A stretch of DNA of 64,000 nucleotides from Tetmemena sp. SeJ-2015 (Eukaryota > Ciliophora > Spirotrichea > Sporadotrichida > Oxytrichidae). Below the pieces are notes generated by a model that saw nothing but the letters and a program-made list of their open reading frames with translations, was not told the origin of the DNA and made no database searches. Below are positions 1 to 13,184 of this stretch, one piece after another. Within the stretch, counting starts at the first letter, position 1. Every line of letters begins with the position of its first letter. The stretch is from the NCBI GenBank assembly GCA_027382625.1, contig JAJKFJ010022811.1, positions 1-64,000 of the forward strand, given 5' to 3'. A program made the position numbers and the translations under genes.

Positions 1-1
1 A

Positions 2-514
2 AGTTTTTAAAAATTGGAGAGACTAGACAAATCTAATGATTAACCTTACCTAATACAACTTAACTCTAGTTTCAGTCAATAATTCCTAAATAGGCTAGGT
101 AGCTACTACAAAGTTACTAAGAGACTCTATGTAAATAGTGGCGCAAATAGTAAAGTGTAGCCTTATGGAAAATGTCCTCAATTCTGCCTTTTCTTTCGAG
201 TAAGCAGACAATTTTCAGTATGCATTTATAATGAGTTAAAATTGTTTAATGATGCAATCAAGTACGCAGAGTTCACTTATAAGAGAGATTATTTGCAGTG
301 CATGCTCAATCCAGAGGTAATTTATGCAGACTTCATTAAAATATATATAGGCAAATTTTATATCTTCCTTGGCTTTATAAATGATGTATTAGGGCTAACT
401 AATGGAGATTTCTTCTAGTTCATTCTAAACTATATATTCAACAAAATTGAATTTTAGCAGCCACAACCTAATGCCCCAACCAATCCTTTAACGATTACCT
501 TGGATTAATTTTGA
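2..514 (+). CDS. 3' part of an unrecognised protein gene
   Basis: The frame is open from base 2 to TGA at 512-514 when TAA/TAG are read as Gln (about 170 codons). It is cut by the left edge of the window. The tail contains a hydrophobic, aromatic stretch (KFYIFLGFINDVLGL) and ends in a Pro/Asn/Gln-rich segment. No family was recognised. TAG and TAA occur as sense codons, and base composition is clearly richer in G/C than the non-coding DNA that follows, which supports coding. Whether IESs lie inside is not known; none was needed to keep the frame open. Confidence 0.6.
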
Positions 515-3500
515 TTTATTTACCCAAAGACAGCTAAATTAAAATTTTATTTTTCTTTTTTTTTTTTAGGCTCAAGAAATCAAATTCCAAAGGGTTAAAA
601 ATTTCCCCAAAAAATTCAAAAAAGTTCCGTTTTTTTAAAAATTGGGGTTTAATTAAAAAAATTTTTTTAATTTTATTTTTAAACAAAATTTAAAGGGGGG
701 TTAAAAAAATTAAAAAAATTAAATCTTTTAATTTTTAAAAAATTTACCTCTTTTAAGTTTATTTAATTTTGATTTTTTTCCCTTGTTACATTAAATAAAA
801 ATTTTTTAAATTTCAAATTATTTCCCCTTTTGGTTTACCCTGGGTTTATTAAAGGGGAGTTTTAAAGATTTGATTTTCTTCAAATTTAGTTTCCCCTTTG
901 CCAAACCCCTTTTTTTAAAATTCCTATTTTCCAGATTTTTTCTAAACTCTTGAAATTTAAATTAAATTTTATTTTTCCTCATTTTTTCAATTTAATTTAA
1001 ATAAATTAAAAAAAAATTTTTTCCCTTTAAAAAGATTCATTCTCTTGTATTTATTATTCTAATTTTTCTCTTCATTTAAATTATTACTTCTGCCTGTTGA
1101 GTGGTCAAATACTTGTGTGTTAACTTTCTTTTTCTTGTTATCTTTTGCAGTAATATTATTTTAGGAGGTAATTGTCTTTTAATTAGAATATGTTGCTTTA
1201 ATATAGCTGAGAATTTAATAAAAAAGGGGTTAAAAGTTTAAATTTAAAATAAAAAATTGAGTTGCGTTTAAAGTGGTTTTTAAATTTATTAAAACCTTCT
1301 TTGCTAATTTTAAAACTTTTCCTTTCTTTTTTGAACAATTCGCCCCCATTTTTTTAAAAATTTAAAATCCCGTTTTAATTTTTTTTCCCAAACTATAAAG
1401 TTCTTTTTGGTTTTTTTAAGTTACTATTCTAGTTTAGGATATTTAAACTTGAGTCTTGGTTCTCTTCTTTTAAATACATCTAAATAAATATTCGCTTCAA
1501 AATTCATTAAGATATTCTAATCTGCCTCCATTTAGTTCATTTCACGGCTATTAGTAATTAAACTATTTTTAAAGCTCCTTACAATAACTCTTAAATTAAG
1601 AAATATAAAACCAATCTAGATTAAATTAATTTTATTTTGTAGTAACTTAACATATTTAATTTAGATAAGCAATAATGAAAAAGCTATGGTTGGCTCTAGC
1701 CCTTTATTCCTGAACGGGGAATTTTGGTGAGAAAGGGGTTTGGGTTTTTATTATTGGTAATTCTCGAGGGGTATTTCCCCTTTTTTAATAATTAAAAGAA
1801 TTTTAAATATTTTCTATTTTTTATTTTTGGTCAAAAAAATATTTTTTAATCTCTAAATACAAATTTATGACCTAATTTATTGCGACATACTCTTAATCCT
1901 ATTATATTTATTTTTACATTAAAAATTCTTATTTTGACCTAAAAATAACAAATTTCATCGCTTTATAGAGAGAAAAGGCTTAATTTATCTATCGTGGCTT
2001 CCGAGACTGATATATAAAAAATCAGGAATAAATTGAATCAATGAAGCTGAAGAAAATATTTTCATTAGGGCCCAAATTAAAGATATTAGGGATTTAAACA
2101 GCAAAGGATGGATAAAATTAAATTTTTTTAAATTCTTAATTTGTTAGTTTCCAGTATTTTAAAAAAGCTGCCAAAGGGGTTTTTTGATTTTAAAAATTTT
2201 GTTTTCCTATTTTGTTGTTTAAAAGCTTTCCCTTTTGAATTTTTTTATTTTTGAGGAGAATACTTTTGCTAACTTGCCGTTTTAAAAATTTTTTAGAGAT
2301 TTTTCATTTTAAAGAATTTTTGGCCCGGGAGATTGTGAGGCTTTTTGGCAAATTTGATTTTTGTGCGATTTTTGCCATTTTTTCCTCTTTTATGAAAATT
2401 TTAAATTTATTTTAAATTTTTGACCATCTATCTTTGGTGTGCTTCTGGATTTAAAAAAAAATTGAAGCAGATTATATAGCATAGAGCTCCCTGAATTCAG
2501 TTATTTCAAAAGCTTTTCTCCTTACTTAAACCAAAATTTATAGTCAAAAATAAAAATTTAGATTTTTTTCCTTTGGGAGTTTTTCTTTTTTGCTCTGTTT
2601 TGTTAGCCCTAAAGATTAAAAAATATTTTAGATTTTTATAAAAGGTTGTTTTAATTTTTTTAAGTTTTGGGAAATTAATCTTTCTTATTTTTAAAAATTT
2701 AAAATTATTTTTGAAAATTTTTCCTTTTAAATTAAAAATTTTAAGGGATTTTATTTTTAATGCTTTAAAAACTAAATTTTTTTAAGTATTTTTTTTATTT
2801 TTGTTGATTTGTTTGTCCCCTTTTCTAGCTCTTTAATGATATTGACTTTGAACTCTTAAATTTTAAATTTAGAAAATTTAAAAAGGAATAACTGTTGCTT
2901 CCCACATTGCTTTTGATTTTTAAATTTAGAGCTTAATTTTTCTACTAAGCTTTTTTCTTTTTAACTTTTGGAAAGGGCTAGTCTTTTTTTTTAATTTCGA
3001 CGATTTTCTTTTTTGAAATTTTCTTTGATTTTAAATTTACGCTGGTTTGCTACGAAGGGGTTGCCTATTTTCTTTTAAGACTTTTTCTTTTAAAAGGGAC
3101 TTTCTGGATTTTTAATTTTTTTTTGGTTTTAATGTTATTTTTCTGGCAATTGTATCTCCTGGTATAACTTTCTATAGGAGAGTGGATTTTTTCTTTTTTC
3201 CTCTTGAATTTTTCTTTTAAGGGAACCTTTTTTTTTGCTAAAGGGAAACTTCTGAAGTGGTTTAAACTAAAGAATAATTTTTTTAAAATTTAAAATTAAT
3301 AGATAGTTTTTCTTTAAAAATTTTCCAAACCTTTGGCATTTTAGTTTTTCATTTTCAGTTTTCATTTGTTTTTTAAAAGAAATTTGAAAATTTTTAGCAC
3401 GGTTTGCCTTTTTTTGGGACTTTTAGTCTTTGCACAAAACCTTTAAAAACGCCAGGTAACCCCCTTTTTGCTGCCTTTTTGATAACTACGGCTTTTCCTT

Positions 3501-4149
3501 TGTTTTTCTTCCTTGCCACAAATTTCCTTTAAAAGGCGCAGGGGAAAACTTTTCTTCTTCCAAATTTTGCTTTTTTTTGAATTTTTTTGGGCCTTTGGTT
3601 CTTTTTCTTTTTAAAGAAATTTAGGTTTGTTTTCTTTTGCCTCAGCATTTCCCGAAATTTTTTTTGAATGAAACTGGGTGGGATAGTGCATGCATTGCTT
3701 TTTCAAAAAATTTAAATATATGCGAATGTTTTTTAAATTTTTAAATTTAAGCTTTTTTAAATTTTTTTGGGTTAAACTTTCTCCTTAACTGAAATAAAAA
3801 ATTTTTTTCTAAAAAATTTAAAAAAATTTTTAAAGTTATTTTTAAACCCGATGAGTTTTTCAGTTTAGAGATTCCTTTTCTCAGGGTTGTAAGAATTTTC
3901 AAAAGCATGCTAAGCATTTCTCAATAGATAAATCTTCTACTTTATTTAGCTCTTATTACTTTGAATGGTCTGGTACTAATCCTTCAAAAGCCTGACATGA
4001 TTATATGTAAGCAAGTAAATAAGTGATGATTGATCTTACGATCTAGTTCTTTAGAATAAAACTCAAATGAAGTGTCTCTAATCACCTTTTAATTTGTGTA
4101 GGCGTTGCTATCTGCATAAGCATAGAATTAATATAATAGAATGACTCAC
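515..4149. other. Non-coding, homopolymer-stretched AT-rich region
   Basis: No coding frame is supported here. From about 540 to 3850 the sequence is made of short runs of one base (TTTT, AAAA, but also GGGG and CCCC), unlike the AT-rich spacers elsewhere in the window. Smaller patches of the same texture occur near 5640-5750, 47590-47690 and 48110-48230. It may be germline-limited DNA, or a consensus built from poor reads. From about 3900 to 4149 the texture is normal again and is probably the 3' flank of the minus-strand gene that ends at 4150. Confidence 0.6.
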
Positions 4150-6072
4150 TCAGTCTTTTGTTTTAAATTTTTGAGGCCTTTATAGAGTGTTTCTGATTCT
4201 TCTTAAATCTATTAAATTAGTTATCTCTGCTATTTTCCTGCTGTTCAATTAAATCTTAGCTTTAAAAGGTGCTTTTGCTTTGCTTGTAGTGTGAATTTTA
4301 TTGATTACTGTTTTTTATATTGTGGAGATTTTAGCTGAAGAAATGGCTGTTCTATTGATTAAAAAGGTTGATGAGAGAATATAACAATCAATCTTAAACT
4401 ATAAATGTTATAATTTGGAATTAGAATCCTGATTTTGATTTTTATGTTTAACTTATTTATATTCTTGACTTTGTCCTTAATCTCTGCTCCTCTATTAAGT
4501 AATATTTGAGTCGCTAAAATCATTTAGTGTGGCGAATTTGGAAACAAAACTGTCTCTACTCTGGCTTTGAGTTATTGTTTGAGGATAGGCGTAATCATCT
4601 CTAGCATACTAGTTTGAGACTTTCATTATTTGCTAGGTTTCTTCTATCAATTTATTCAGCATCTACTTCTACTCGTATATATTCAAAATATATATGATAA
4701 GTCATATGATTAAAGTAATAAATAGCTTTTTTATGGATAGAATTTTATTATAGATTTGTTTATTTAAGCTTTTAATATAGAATAAGTTATCTTAATTTTA
4801 AATTTGAATAATTTATATTTGAGAGATCGCAAGACTAATACAATTTTTCTTGCTTATTAAAACTCTATCTTTTTTCGACTTGATATGCTTGTTGCTGATT
4901 TTTATATTACAAATTACTGGCTTCATTATTTTGTTTCTCTCTGTAATTATTTGATTTATAAGGTTTATTGCTGCTCTCTGTTAAAGTGGGCTTTGACTAT
5001 CTAAGATTTTCATGACTGCTTGTTGAGAGTCCTATGCTTTGAGCTTAGATATTTTAATTATCTACAGAAGTTCCCTTAATAAGAATCTAAAATGTTAAAT
5101 AATATTGGTGATTGCTTTATTTTTTGGCAATTATTCAGATTAGAGTTAGCTTTAAAGTCTATGGTGATGTTGCTGATTGTTTTTCTACAAAGGTTCTTTA
5201 TTTCATAATAAGAAAATTTCATTATAAATATATTATTTTTAATATAGTGGCCTTAAATTTTTAAGATTTTAAGTTATAAATTAATTGATAGGTTCCTTTA
5301 ATTTATATTCTGATTCTCCTGCTCCCTACTTTGTAAACATGGGATTTGTATTACTGCAAAAATAAAATGCTCTCATTATCAACCTTTAAAGGCTTGGGTT
5401 GATCTAATCTTTATCTGGGAAAATTAACAAATGTCTTATTCATATTTTGCAATATATAAATTAAATTTGCTAGCTGCATTTTGCTTCTTGCTATTTAAGT
5501 TCACGAGCAAATTAATATTTTCAATGTCCTCAAATTAATATTTGTTATTGATATTCACCAAATTTTAATTTACGTCATTAATCTTGCTATGATTTCTAGA
5601 AATGATGAGTTTATTCTTTTAACTCTAAGGAAGGGAAAATTAAAAAAAATTTTAAATTTTTTTTTTATTGGTGGGGAAATTTTCCTTTTCACTAAAAATT
5701 TTAATAAAAGCAACTGGAAAATTAAGATTTTAAAAATTTTAATTTGACATTTAAACCTAAAAATGTATTTATAACAACTTTTTATCGTAAAAAATTAGTA
5801 TAACTATAAACGCATAGAAGAAAAAAGAATTGTATTTTTATATTAGAAATTAGATTTTGATCGAACAAAGCATTTATAATTGATATTGAGAGTTCTTTAT
5901 TATTGACTAGTGGTGCTGACTCTAATGGGAGGCAGCTAATCATAATCCTCGTGATCTTGGTATCGAGGATCGTGTGCAACTTATTCATTCCTACTAATTT
6001 AGCTCTTGGATATAGTTGAGTTTGAATTCCTTGATTTTTAAGATTTTCTAGGAGTGATGATGATGCTTTCAT
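4150..6072 (-). CDS. Q/N/S-rich hypothetical protein (IES-interrupted)
   Basis: Read on the minus strand with TAA/TAG as Gln, several long frames follow each other: an N-terminal piece starting with ATG at 6072, a middle piece around 5560-5400, and a long C-terminal piece ending in TGA at 4150-4152. The C-terminal piece is rich in Q, S, N and D, with segments such as YAYPQTITQSQSRDS. Frame changes near 5640-5780 and near 5400 imply IESs; the first holds homopolymer-rich DNA. No family was recognised. The start overlaps the proposed start of the divergent gene at 6060 by about a dozen bases, so one of the two starts may be wrong. Confidence 0.5.
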
Positions 6073-6802
6073 TTAACTGTACTTTTGAATAATAAATTAA
6101 GCACACTTAAAATTTTAACAAGATAAATTAAAGATTGAATCATGAAGAAGAGAACCTTGCTAAGAAACTTGAAGCCTTGGAATTTCAATGGAAGTTCGAT
6201 TATTATGATATCATGTGTTCTAATTATGAATTCTACTGCCTAGTGCTAAATGTATGCTCTCCAAATTTCTGGATTGCTTTGATGGAGAGTTATTAGCTAT
6301 GAGTATCTAAGGAACAGTAAAATTAAAATAGTTGATTGGCTTCGAGTGTGGAAAAAGGCATCCATGGTTTGATGCATCTAACTATATTTAGTTTACTATT
6401 TTTGAGTTGGCTTCTTTAATTTATTTCTTGAAGCGAAGTTGATCAAATAAGGATGAGTTTAGATTGCTTAGTGACCCTATGTAGAAGGTAGCTATTGCTA
6501 ATTATAGTTTTACTGAATTGAAATATGAGTAGAATTTGAAATAGGATGATTTACTTTGGCTTGTCTTATTTTACTCTGACTTTAAATGCCTATCTTCTCC
6601 TTATTTTGATTCTATTTTATTCTCTTCTGTCTCTATTTTGCCTCCTCATTAGATGCTTAAAGTATTATCTGTCGAGTTTTCTGCCATTCTGTCAATTTAT
6701 TTAACTAAGGGCTTGAACACCAAAGCAAAAAATAAGCCAAATATTGGCATGTTAAAATTTTTTAAGCACTCTCTTTGCCAATAAAATTGGGGATACATTT
6801 GA
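6060..6802 (+). CDS. Hypothetical protein, probably IES-interrupted
   Basis: Two long frames carry the coding signal: an N-terminal one (acidic, helical) up to about 6300 and a C-terminal one from about 6310 to TGA at 6800-6802, with many TAG/TAA Gln codons. The second frame contains one in-frame TGA near 6440. It disappears if the segment between AAG repeats at 6431 and 6449 is an IES. The second half is hydrophobic/aromatic (for example FTIFELASLIYFL). No family was recognised. It could be the 5' part of the next gene rather than a separate one. Confidence 0.45.
6431..6448 (+). other. Candidate IES, pointer AAG (18 bp)
   Basis: AAG repeats at 6431-6433 and 6449-6451 flank the only in-frame TGA of the second half of this gene. 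Removal keeps frame and gives FLKDEFRLL. A 3-bp pointer is weak evidence by itself. Confidence 0.4.
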
Positions 6803-6985
6803 TGATAAGGAGGCTACTGCGTCAGCATTTTCACTTGCTTATCTAGTGAATGGTTTCTATTCATTGTTGTTTTCTTATTTATAATATTCCACATTATTTA
6901 CCAATCTAAGTTTGATATGCATTTCAAAAGCAGTAGCAGAAGATTTGAAATTTAAATCAAGATAATCTAACTCCAATCATTCATT

Positions 6986-9900
6986 ATGGAGGCTCTCAGA
7001 TTGAATAAACCAACCTAGCAAAGGAGTAATCAATAAGTCATTCAAGCCAACGCTCCTTAAAATGTGCAAGTGCCTAGTGCTGTTTAGAAATAGAAGATAG
7101 TCTAGCCTCTTCATATAAATTAAAAGTCAATTTATGATAATAATGTTAATGCATTTCATGCATCAGAATCTTAGAGGATAGCAGGCAAGAAAGTGCAAAA
7201 GGATTGGCTCAGGAATACTTTAAATACATATTTAAGTTTACAAGTCTTGAAGATTATCGGACATTAGTCCATCTTGCCATGGAGAAGGCAAGCCTAAATC
7301 TAAAGATAAGAAACGAAAACAATGGGGGAATCATTAGAGAAAACTTCATTTTATTTAATCACACAAGCTGAAAGATAGCAAGTAATGGCCAGAGTAAAGT
7401 AAATTGAAGAGCTCACTGATAATAAATAGCAGGTATACCAGAAATTGAAGCAAGATTACATCTAGCAAGACCCTTTAATGGAGGTGGCAGGTTTTGATAA
7501 GCTCAAGATGAGTAAACTAAGTAGGTCATGCACCAAAAGCATGATTCAGAGATACTTTTCACTTGACTAAGGAAATGAGTCTCTAATTTATAAAGTGTTT
7601 AAATTGAATTTAAAGTATATCTAATCTACTTCACTAAATAAGGTGATCAAAAACCTAAGAAGAAACTTTCTTTGGATGGATGTAGAATAAATGTATAATC
7701 TCTTGAAGAATAAAAATAGTAGAGTGTTGAGAAATTGAATTCATGAAATTTTATAGATTCACTTATAAATTGACTTAATGGGTGGAGGGAGATAAGAACT
7801 TTAGACTTGAGATGAGAGTTAAAGATAGAAACTTCCAGCCCATATACTACTACACTAGCTCTCGCCATGAAGCCATCATGCTCAAAACTACCATCGAATA
7901 GTTATTGAATGCAGATTCTTTATAAGAAGTAGGGAAACTTATTAATCAAGGTGTGTAGATGAATCAAATCTTGGTGTTTATGAAATTTAACTCTCGCTTA
8001 TGCCAATTAGCATCAAATCTGAAGAGAAAGAAAGGTTTAGTCAAATCGCTTTACGCTCTTTAATGGGAATTCAGATTAGGGAAGTTGGATATATTGAAGA
8101 GCTTAGACTCTCATGTGGAAAGAGTTAAAGATGAAGAAAGGAAAGAGGAGCTGAGATAGAAAAGTGATAGAGGAAGAGAAAGAGAGGGAGAGAAGAAGGA
8201 AATAAAGAGGCTGAAGAGGAGGAAAAAGAGAGACTGAGATAGCTATAAATTGAAGAGGAAGAGAGAAATGATCCAAGGTTCAACTTATAATCCGAGAGTG
8301 AAATATGGAAATTTAATCTTAATCAATTTAGTGATGAGGAGATCCCTTAATAGCCTGAGAAGATTCCTGAAATATGGTCTACTTTCTAAAGAGGTCGCGT
8401 TACAGTACAAAACTCATTTTATTTCAAGTGCTACTCCAAAGTTTAGAGGAAAATGCGCTTTCTAATATGGTAGATGCAAGTAAGGAGAAAGCAAAGGCAC
8501 CCAGTCATTAATGACCTAATCTAAAATAGACTAGCTCTCAGATAATTTCAATTGGTGAATCATTTTATTATTGAAATCTTCTATATTTTTTTAAGAATAA
8601 ATTAAATGGCTAGTACAGAGTTCATGATCAGATCTTAGAAAATATTGTAAGATAATTTGATCATATAACTTTTTAGAATAAGCTTGGCGACATCCCGTAC
8701 GTAGTATCAGATCTGAATAGTATATCTTAATGCCGCATGGATCAAAATAAATATAATTTTTTATGTTAATAACTTGGTGCTTATTGATAGAAAGAGTAAG
8801 ACATATTTTAATGATAATTGGTTATTTAGAACATGAATACCAGATTCCATTATCTGAAATATGCTATCTAGCTACTGATATCGGATATTCTTAAGGGGAG
8901 TAAAATAAGTCTAAGAATTGGAAAATATAGCTGAGAGGCAGAAAGATAAATTCTAATGTTGAGATGATCAGCGAGAACATCCTTCCAAGTTAACTAGGAC
9001 TTGAGAAACTTAAATACTCTAGACTTACGCAAAAGAACTCCCTCTAAATGAACCTCAAGAAGATTTAAATACCTTTATTCCTCCAAGAGAAGATTAAGAG
9101 CTAAATTAAAAACAGACTTGATAGACCCATTTTCAAGATAAAGTTTGAAGTTGGAGACTTTTATTGCTACTCATCATACATATATGGCTCTTCATTCTCA
9201 ACTATAAATCTAGCTGACGATATTACAATAGACCTTAATGATGCAAAGATGATAAAGCTATCACTTATTGCAATAAAGGGAAGACAACAGCCATTTGCTT
9301 AGATCATCAATGAGTTCTTAAACGAGGAAGTGTTATGTGGAGTTAACTTAAGAATCAAAGATTTTTAAGTTGACGAAGCAGGTGGCTCTGCTGAGATGAT
9401 ACACACATTTGAGTTCAACAATAGCTTTTATAATCCAAAAGAGTTTTATATAGCTATATATTAAAGATGGTCCAGCCAAAAAAGTGAATTTCTATTTTTT
9501 AGAAGTTGACTCTGTTATTCTAACAGCAGCTATTGCTTCTTGCCTCATTGATGGGGCTTTTCCTTCAGCAGAAATGGAAGGGCTACAGCTGTTGGTAGGT
9601 AGATATGCTCTCTATCAAAAGAAAATAGCAGTCAAAGTACTCCAAGTCAATAGAAATTTCACTTGCACTATATAACTCTTAGACTAGCAGACAAATTTTA
9701 CCAACTTTCCAAAAAATGTAATCTCAAACGTAAACATCAAGCAAGAGCTAACTTTTATTGAAAGGTACAATATTTCGTGTCTCAATTTAGCAAAACTACC
9801 TTAGAACTTTACCAATGGTTAATATGAATGGAGCTTGGATTTGCAAGTCTCTTAAAATCATGAAGAGCTACTAAAGAAGATACAAGAAGCCATTTCTAAA

Positions 9901-12900
9901 AATTAAGCTCAAAGAATATTCCAGTAGAGGCTGCATGGGTTTTCGAAGAAAAATAGGAATTTAGCTTTTGTTTGTGGAAATTTGTTCCTATCTATTTTAA
10001 GTGCATCTCATCTCTCAAATTAAGATGGGACTATGTGCGACACTCATGTCTAAATTTCAGTTTAGGACCCTAAGAATTATTCCAACTCCAAGTTTATAGA
10101 CCTTGCGAATGAGTAATCTTTTATAGCTTGCAAAAAGAACTCTGAGGAAAAAACTTCAAAAAGTATTAAATCAAGTCTAGTCAAACAATCTAATAACCCT
10201 TCATGGGTTTCAGCCTAGAATCCACACGGAGAAACTCATGACTTAGGAATGTTCATGAAAAAGTTTCCTCACTTCATCCTCGTTGAAGTCTATCATTCTA
10301 AGAAGAAATCGCGATTCTCCTCAGAAATTGTTGAAGAACTAATTGGATATGCAGAAATAGAAACGGAAAACTTACTCTCTCTTGATGATTTTGGCTAGGA
10401 ATTTTACCTTTATCTAGAAGACTCACTAAATCGTAGTTCTTTAATTAAGCTTCGATCTTTATTTGTTCCATCCCAAGGTACTATAGAAAGATTAAGTCTA
10501 GATACTCCCAAGACCATTTTCAAGAATGCTTAGTAGTTCATGTTTTTCAAGGTTCTTCATTAGTAGCAGATTTGGGATGAGTTTGGGTTCAGAGTTCCTT
10601 TGAGCAAATATTTAACAGATTTCATAATAGATCTAAGTTAATCTCAACTCAAAGAAGTTTAAACAGAAGGTGATAAACCAGTAATCAAGTTTATTGCAGA
10701 TACTGAAAGTTCTATAATAGTTGACGCTTCTAAATTTTAGAAAAGCTTTGAAGCAGTTTTCTCCTGAACATAAAAAGCACAGAAAGCTATAGAGCTTCAA
10801 TACCTACAGACCAAAGATTGAGGAGAATGTTTTCCTCTTTAAGTAAATATGGCTCTACAATTAATTCCTGACAAGGAATCAGGTTTTAGAAGAGAGATAG
10901 AGAGTATTTTGGGAGGAGTATATGAATGACTTGATGCGAACTGCAGATGAGGATGGCTATGTAGATGATGAGTTTAAATCTATTCGCTCAAAGTTTACCA
11001 ACACAACTAAAATGATGAGCTCGAAGTATAGAAAGAGATCAAGACAGCTGCGCTCTCAAAACCCTGGTGCTGCTAATTAGAAAGAGGAATCAATGAAGAA
11101 TGGCTTCGAAGAGTCGAAAGGAAACAGGTTTTCAGTGATGTTTGTAGGATAGTGGGAGAAAGAACAGTCATGGAAGTATGTTGATATCTGGTACTTTAAT
11201 TTATTTAGTGCACTATTTTAAGTTACTTGATAAAGTTTGGAATTCCTAAAGATATGAGAGTCAGTCTTTGGAAAGATCTTTTGAGGAGAACGATAAATGA
11301 AACACAGATATATGCATACTTCAAAAGAAAGCAGGAATATGTGGATGCCTATAATGCTAATATTTCAAATTACGAAAATCTGAAGCATTTTTCAAGGATG
11401 AAAGATTGCCTTTTCTACAAGTAAATTGAAAACGACATTAGGAACTACTAATTTCCTAAGGATTATCTTGCCCATTAAACTTTGATAAGAGAAGATCGCC
11501 TTGAGGAAGAGAGACTTAGCATGTTGAATATTTTGCGATCTTTCACCCTGTGGGCTTATGAATTTGTTTAGAGAAGATAGAAGGTTGTAATTTATAACAA
11601 AGGCATTTTGAGTATCGTACAACGATTACTTACTCTCATGAATGAAGAAGATGCCTTCTGGAATTTAGTTGGCATGATCAAGGCTTTCAATAATGTCTTC
11701 ATTTTTGACTTTAAGGAACCTAAAGAGGATATCATGAAGCAATACTAAACCTACTCTCCAATTATTTCAAGAAGAGTATGCTTCAAAAATGAAATGAATA
11801 TTTTGACATGCCTCATTAAGTTGCACTTTCCCTAGATATTTAATCATTTCAAGAACTTATCCACTCCCGTAGAGTTCTATTTCTATGAGCCACTCACAAA
11901 ATTCTTCACTGAAAACTTTTCTTCCGATGTGATCTTAAGACTATGGGATATGGTAGTGTTTAACCTCTCTACAAACACTATTGAGAATAGAAAGAGAGCA
12001 CTATGGTATCTCATTTCAGTGCCTCTATATATGATCTAAGCCAATTACGAGGCCATTTTGAAGTCCAATGATCCACTTCAAATAAGAGATTTACTTCTCT
12101 TGAGAACAGCTTCGCTAAACTTCAACCTAATATTTTCATAGACGAGCTATTGACCATCATCAAGCAAGTATTCGTGAAAAAGGATAACATGGTGAACAAA
12201 TTACTTAAGAATGACCTTGCTCATTAGCTTGAAAATATGAGAGTGAATTTAGAAGTAGAGGCAGTAGAGAAGTATAAAGATTAGCAAGCAGCTCATAGAG
12301 AGATTCTGAAATAGCAAATAGATTAAGGTTTAAAAGAGGAGATTGATATAAGTAGAAAGTTTATCTCAGCTCCATAGTACTTGGATGTGTCTATACTTAT
12401 TGAAGCCAATATAAAAGCATATAATGTTTAAATTGAAGGCTTTAGGAATTTAATTTCTCCTTAACCAGATATGGAGATCATAGGCTTTTAAATCTAAGTA
12501 CTCCATTAAGAAAAGATTCTAGGTAGCAATAAATCAAAATTACTAACCCACTTAATCATTTTACAATCTTTATTATATTAATAATTTTAATCATGAACAA
12601 GCTTAGTTAATTAAATTGCAAAATCCTCTCATTCTTAATATCGAATGCGTATACCTAAAGGAATAAAAGTTGACTATTCAAATCGATCGAAATACAGAAT
12701 CTGGCTTAGTTGAAATTGGAAGAGCAATAGTCGAGCTAGATGATTTCATCTCATCAGAGTTTATGTAAAGGGCCAGCATTCCAATTTTAACTTTGAGACA
12801 AATACCAGACCATCAAAATCCTCAGCTTGACTTACTTCTCAAGATTAAGGACAAAAATATAGTGAGAGATTCCTAAATTGGCTTTATAGATGGCATTAGA

Positions 12901-12975
12901 GGAGCAGACACCGATTTAATTAGCATTAAGAAAGACCAAGAGATACAAAAGCAATTAATTTAAATTGAAACTTGA
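6986..12975 (+). CDS. Large C2-domain and TBC (Rab-GAP-like) protein, IES-interrupted
   Basis: Long frames run from ATG 6986 to TGA 12973-12975. In order: a Q-rich coiled-coil N-terminus; an E/K/R-rich helix (about 8100-8260); two beta-rich blocks (about 9120-9480 and 9485-10740) of which the second contains a C2-like start (LFLSILSASHL); a TBC domain at about 11228-12120 with its hallmark GIPKDMRVSLW near the start, a YNKG..I..LL....AFW segment in the middle and ILRLWDMV near the end; and a final C2-like module (12620-12960). TBC proteins stimulate GTP hydrolysis by Rab GTPases in membrane traffic. The canonical finger residues (IxxDxxR, YxQ) are not obvious, so activity is uncertain. At least four IESs were placed; further frame changes near 8200, 8740-9100, 9480 and 12500-12600 are unresolved. 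Confidence 0.65.
7722..7728 (+). other. Tiny IES, pointer GAG (7 bp)
   Basis: GAG at 7722-7724 is repeated at 7729-7731. Removing 7 bp joins two long frames (NSR | EIEFMKFYRF) that otherwise end in TGA. Only 4 bp separate the pointer copies. Confidence 0.55.
10732..10741 (+). other. Tiny IES, pointer AAA (10 bp)
   Basis: AAA at 10732-10734 and 10742-10744. Removal joins VDAS-K to ALKQFSPEHKK and avoids a TGA 20 bp downstream. The AT-rich context makes the pointer position ambiguous. Confidence 0.5.
11192..11223 (+). other. IES, pointer TACTT (32 bp)
   Basis: TACTT at 11192-11196 and 11224-11228. Removal joins YVDIWY directly to LIKFGIPKDMR, the first conserved motif of the TBC domain. No GT-AG alternative keeps the frame. 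Confidence 0.75.
12121..12134 (+). other. Tiny IES, pointer TTCA (14 bp)
   Basis: TTCA at 12121-12124 and 12135-12138. Removal joins RTASLNF to IDELLTIIKQ at the end of the TBC region and removes a frame shift. Confidence 0.65.
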
Positions 12976-13184
12976 GTCGATAAGGATAGATCTACAAGAA
13001 CAGCTTAAGCTTCTCTCAATCTAAAATAAGCATTAAGTAACTTATGTATACTTGTATTTTTAACTTACTACAAAAGTTTCAATCAAGAAATGTTTGGGGA
13101 ACAACAAATTTTTATAATTAAATGTTATAAAAAATATTTTAAGTTTAAATTGTAACTGAACTTTCAGTTAAGAATTTCTAGGCC

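Noticed and set aside
12552..12586. IES with pointer TTAATCAT in the C2/TBC gene
   Set aside because: The 8-bp repeat is real (12552-12559 and 12587-12594), but excision alone does not join the two coding frames, so it is not listed as a feature.
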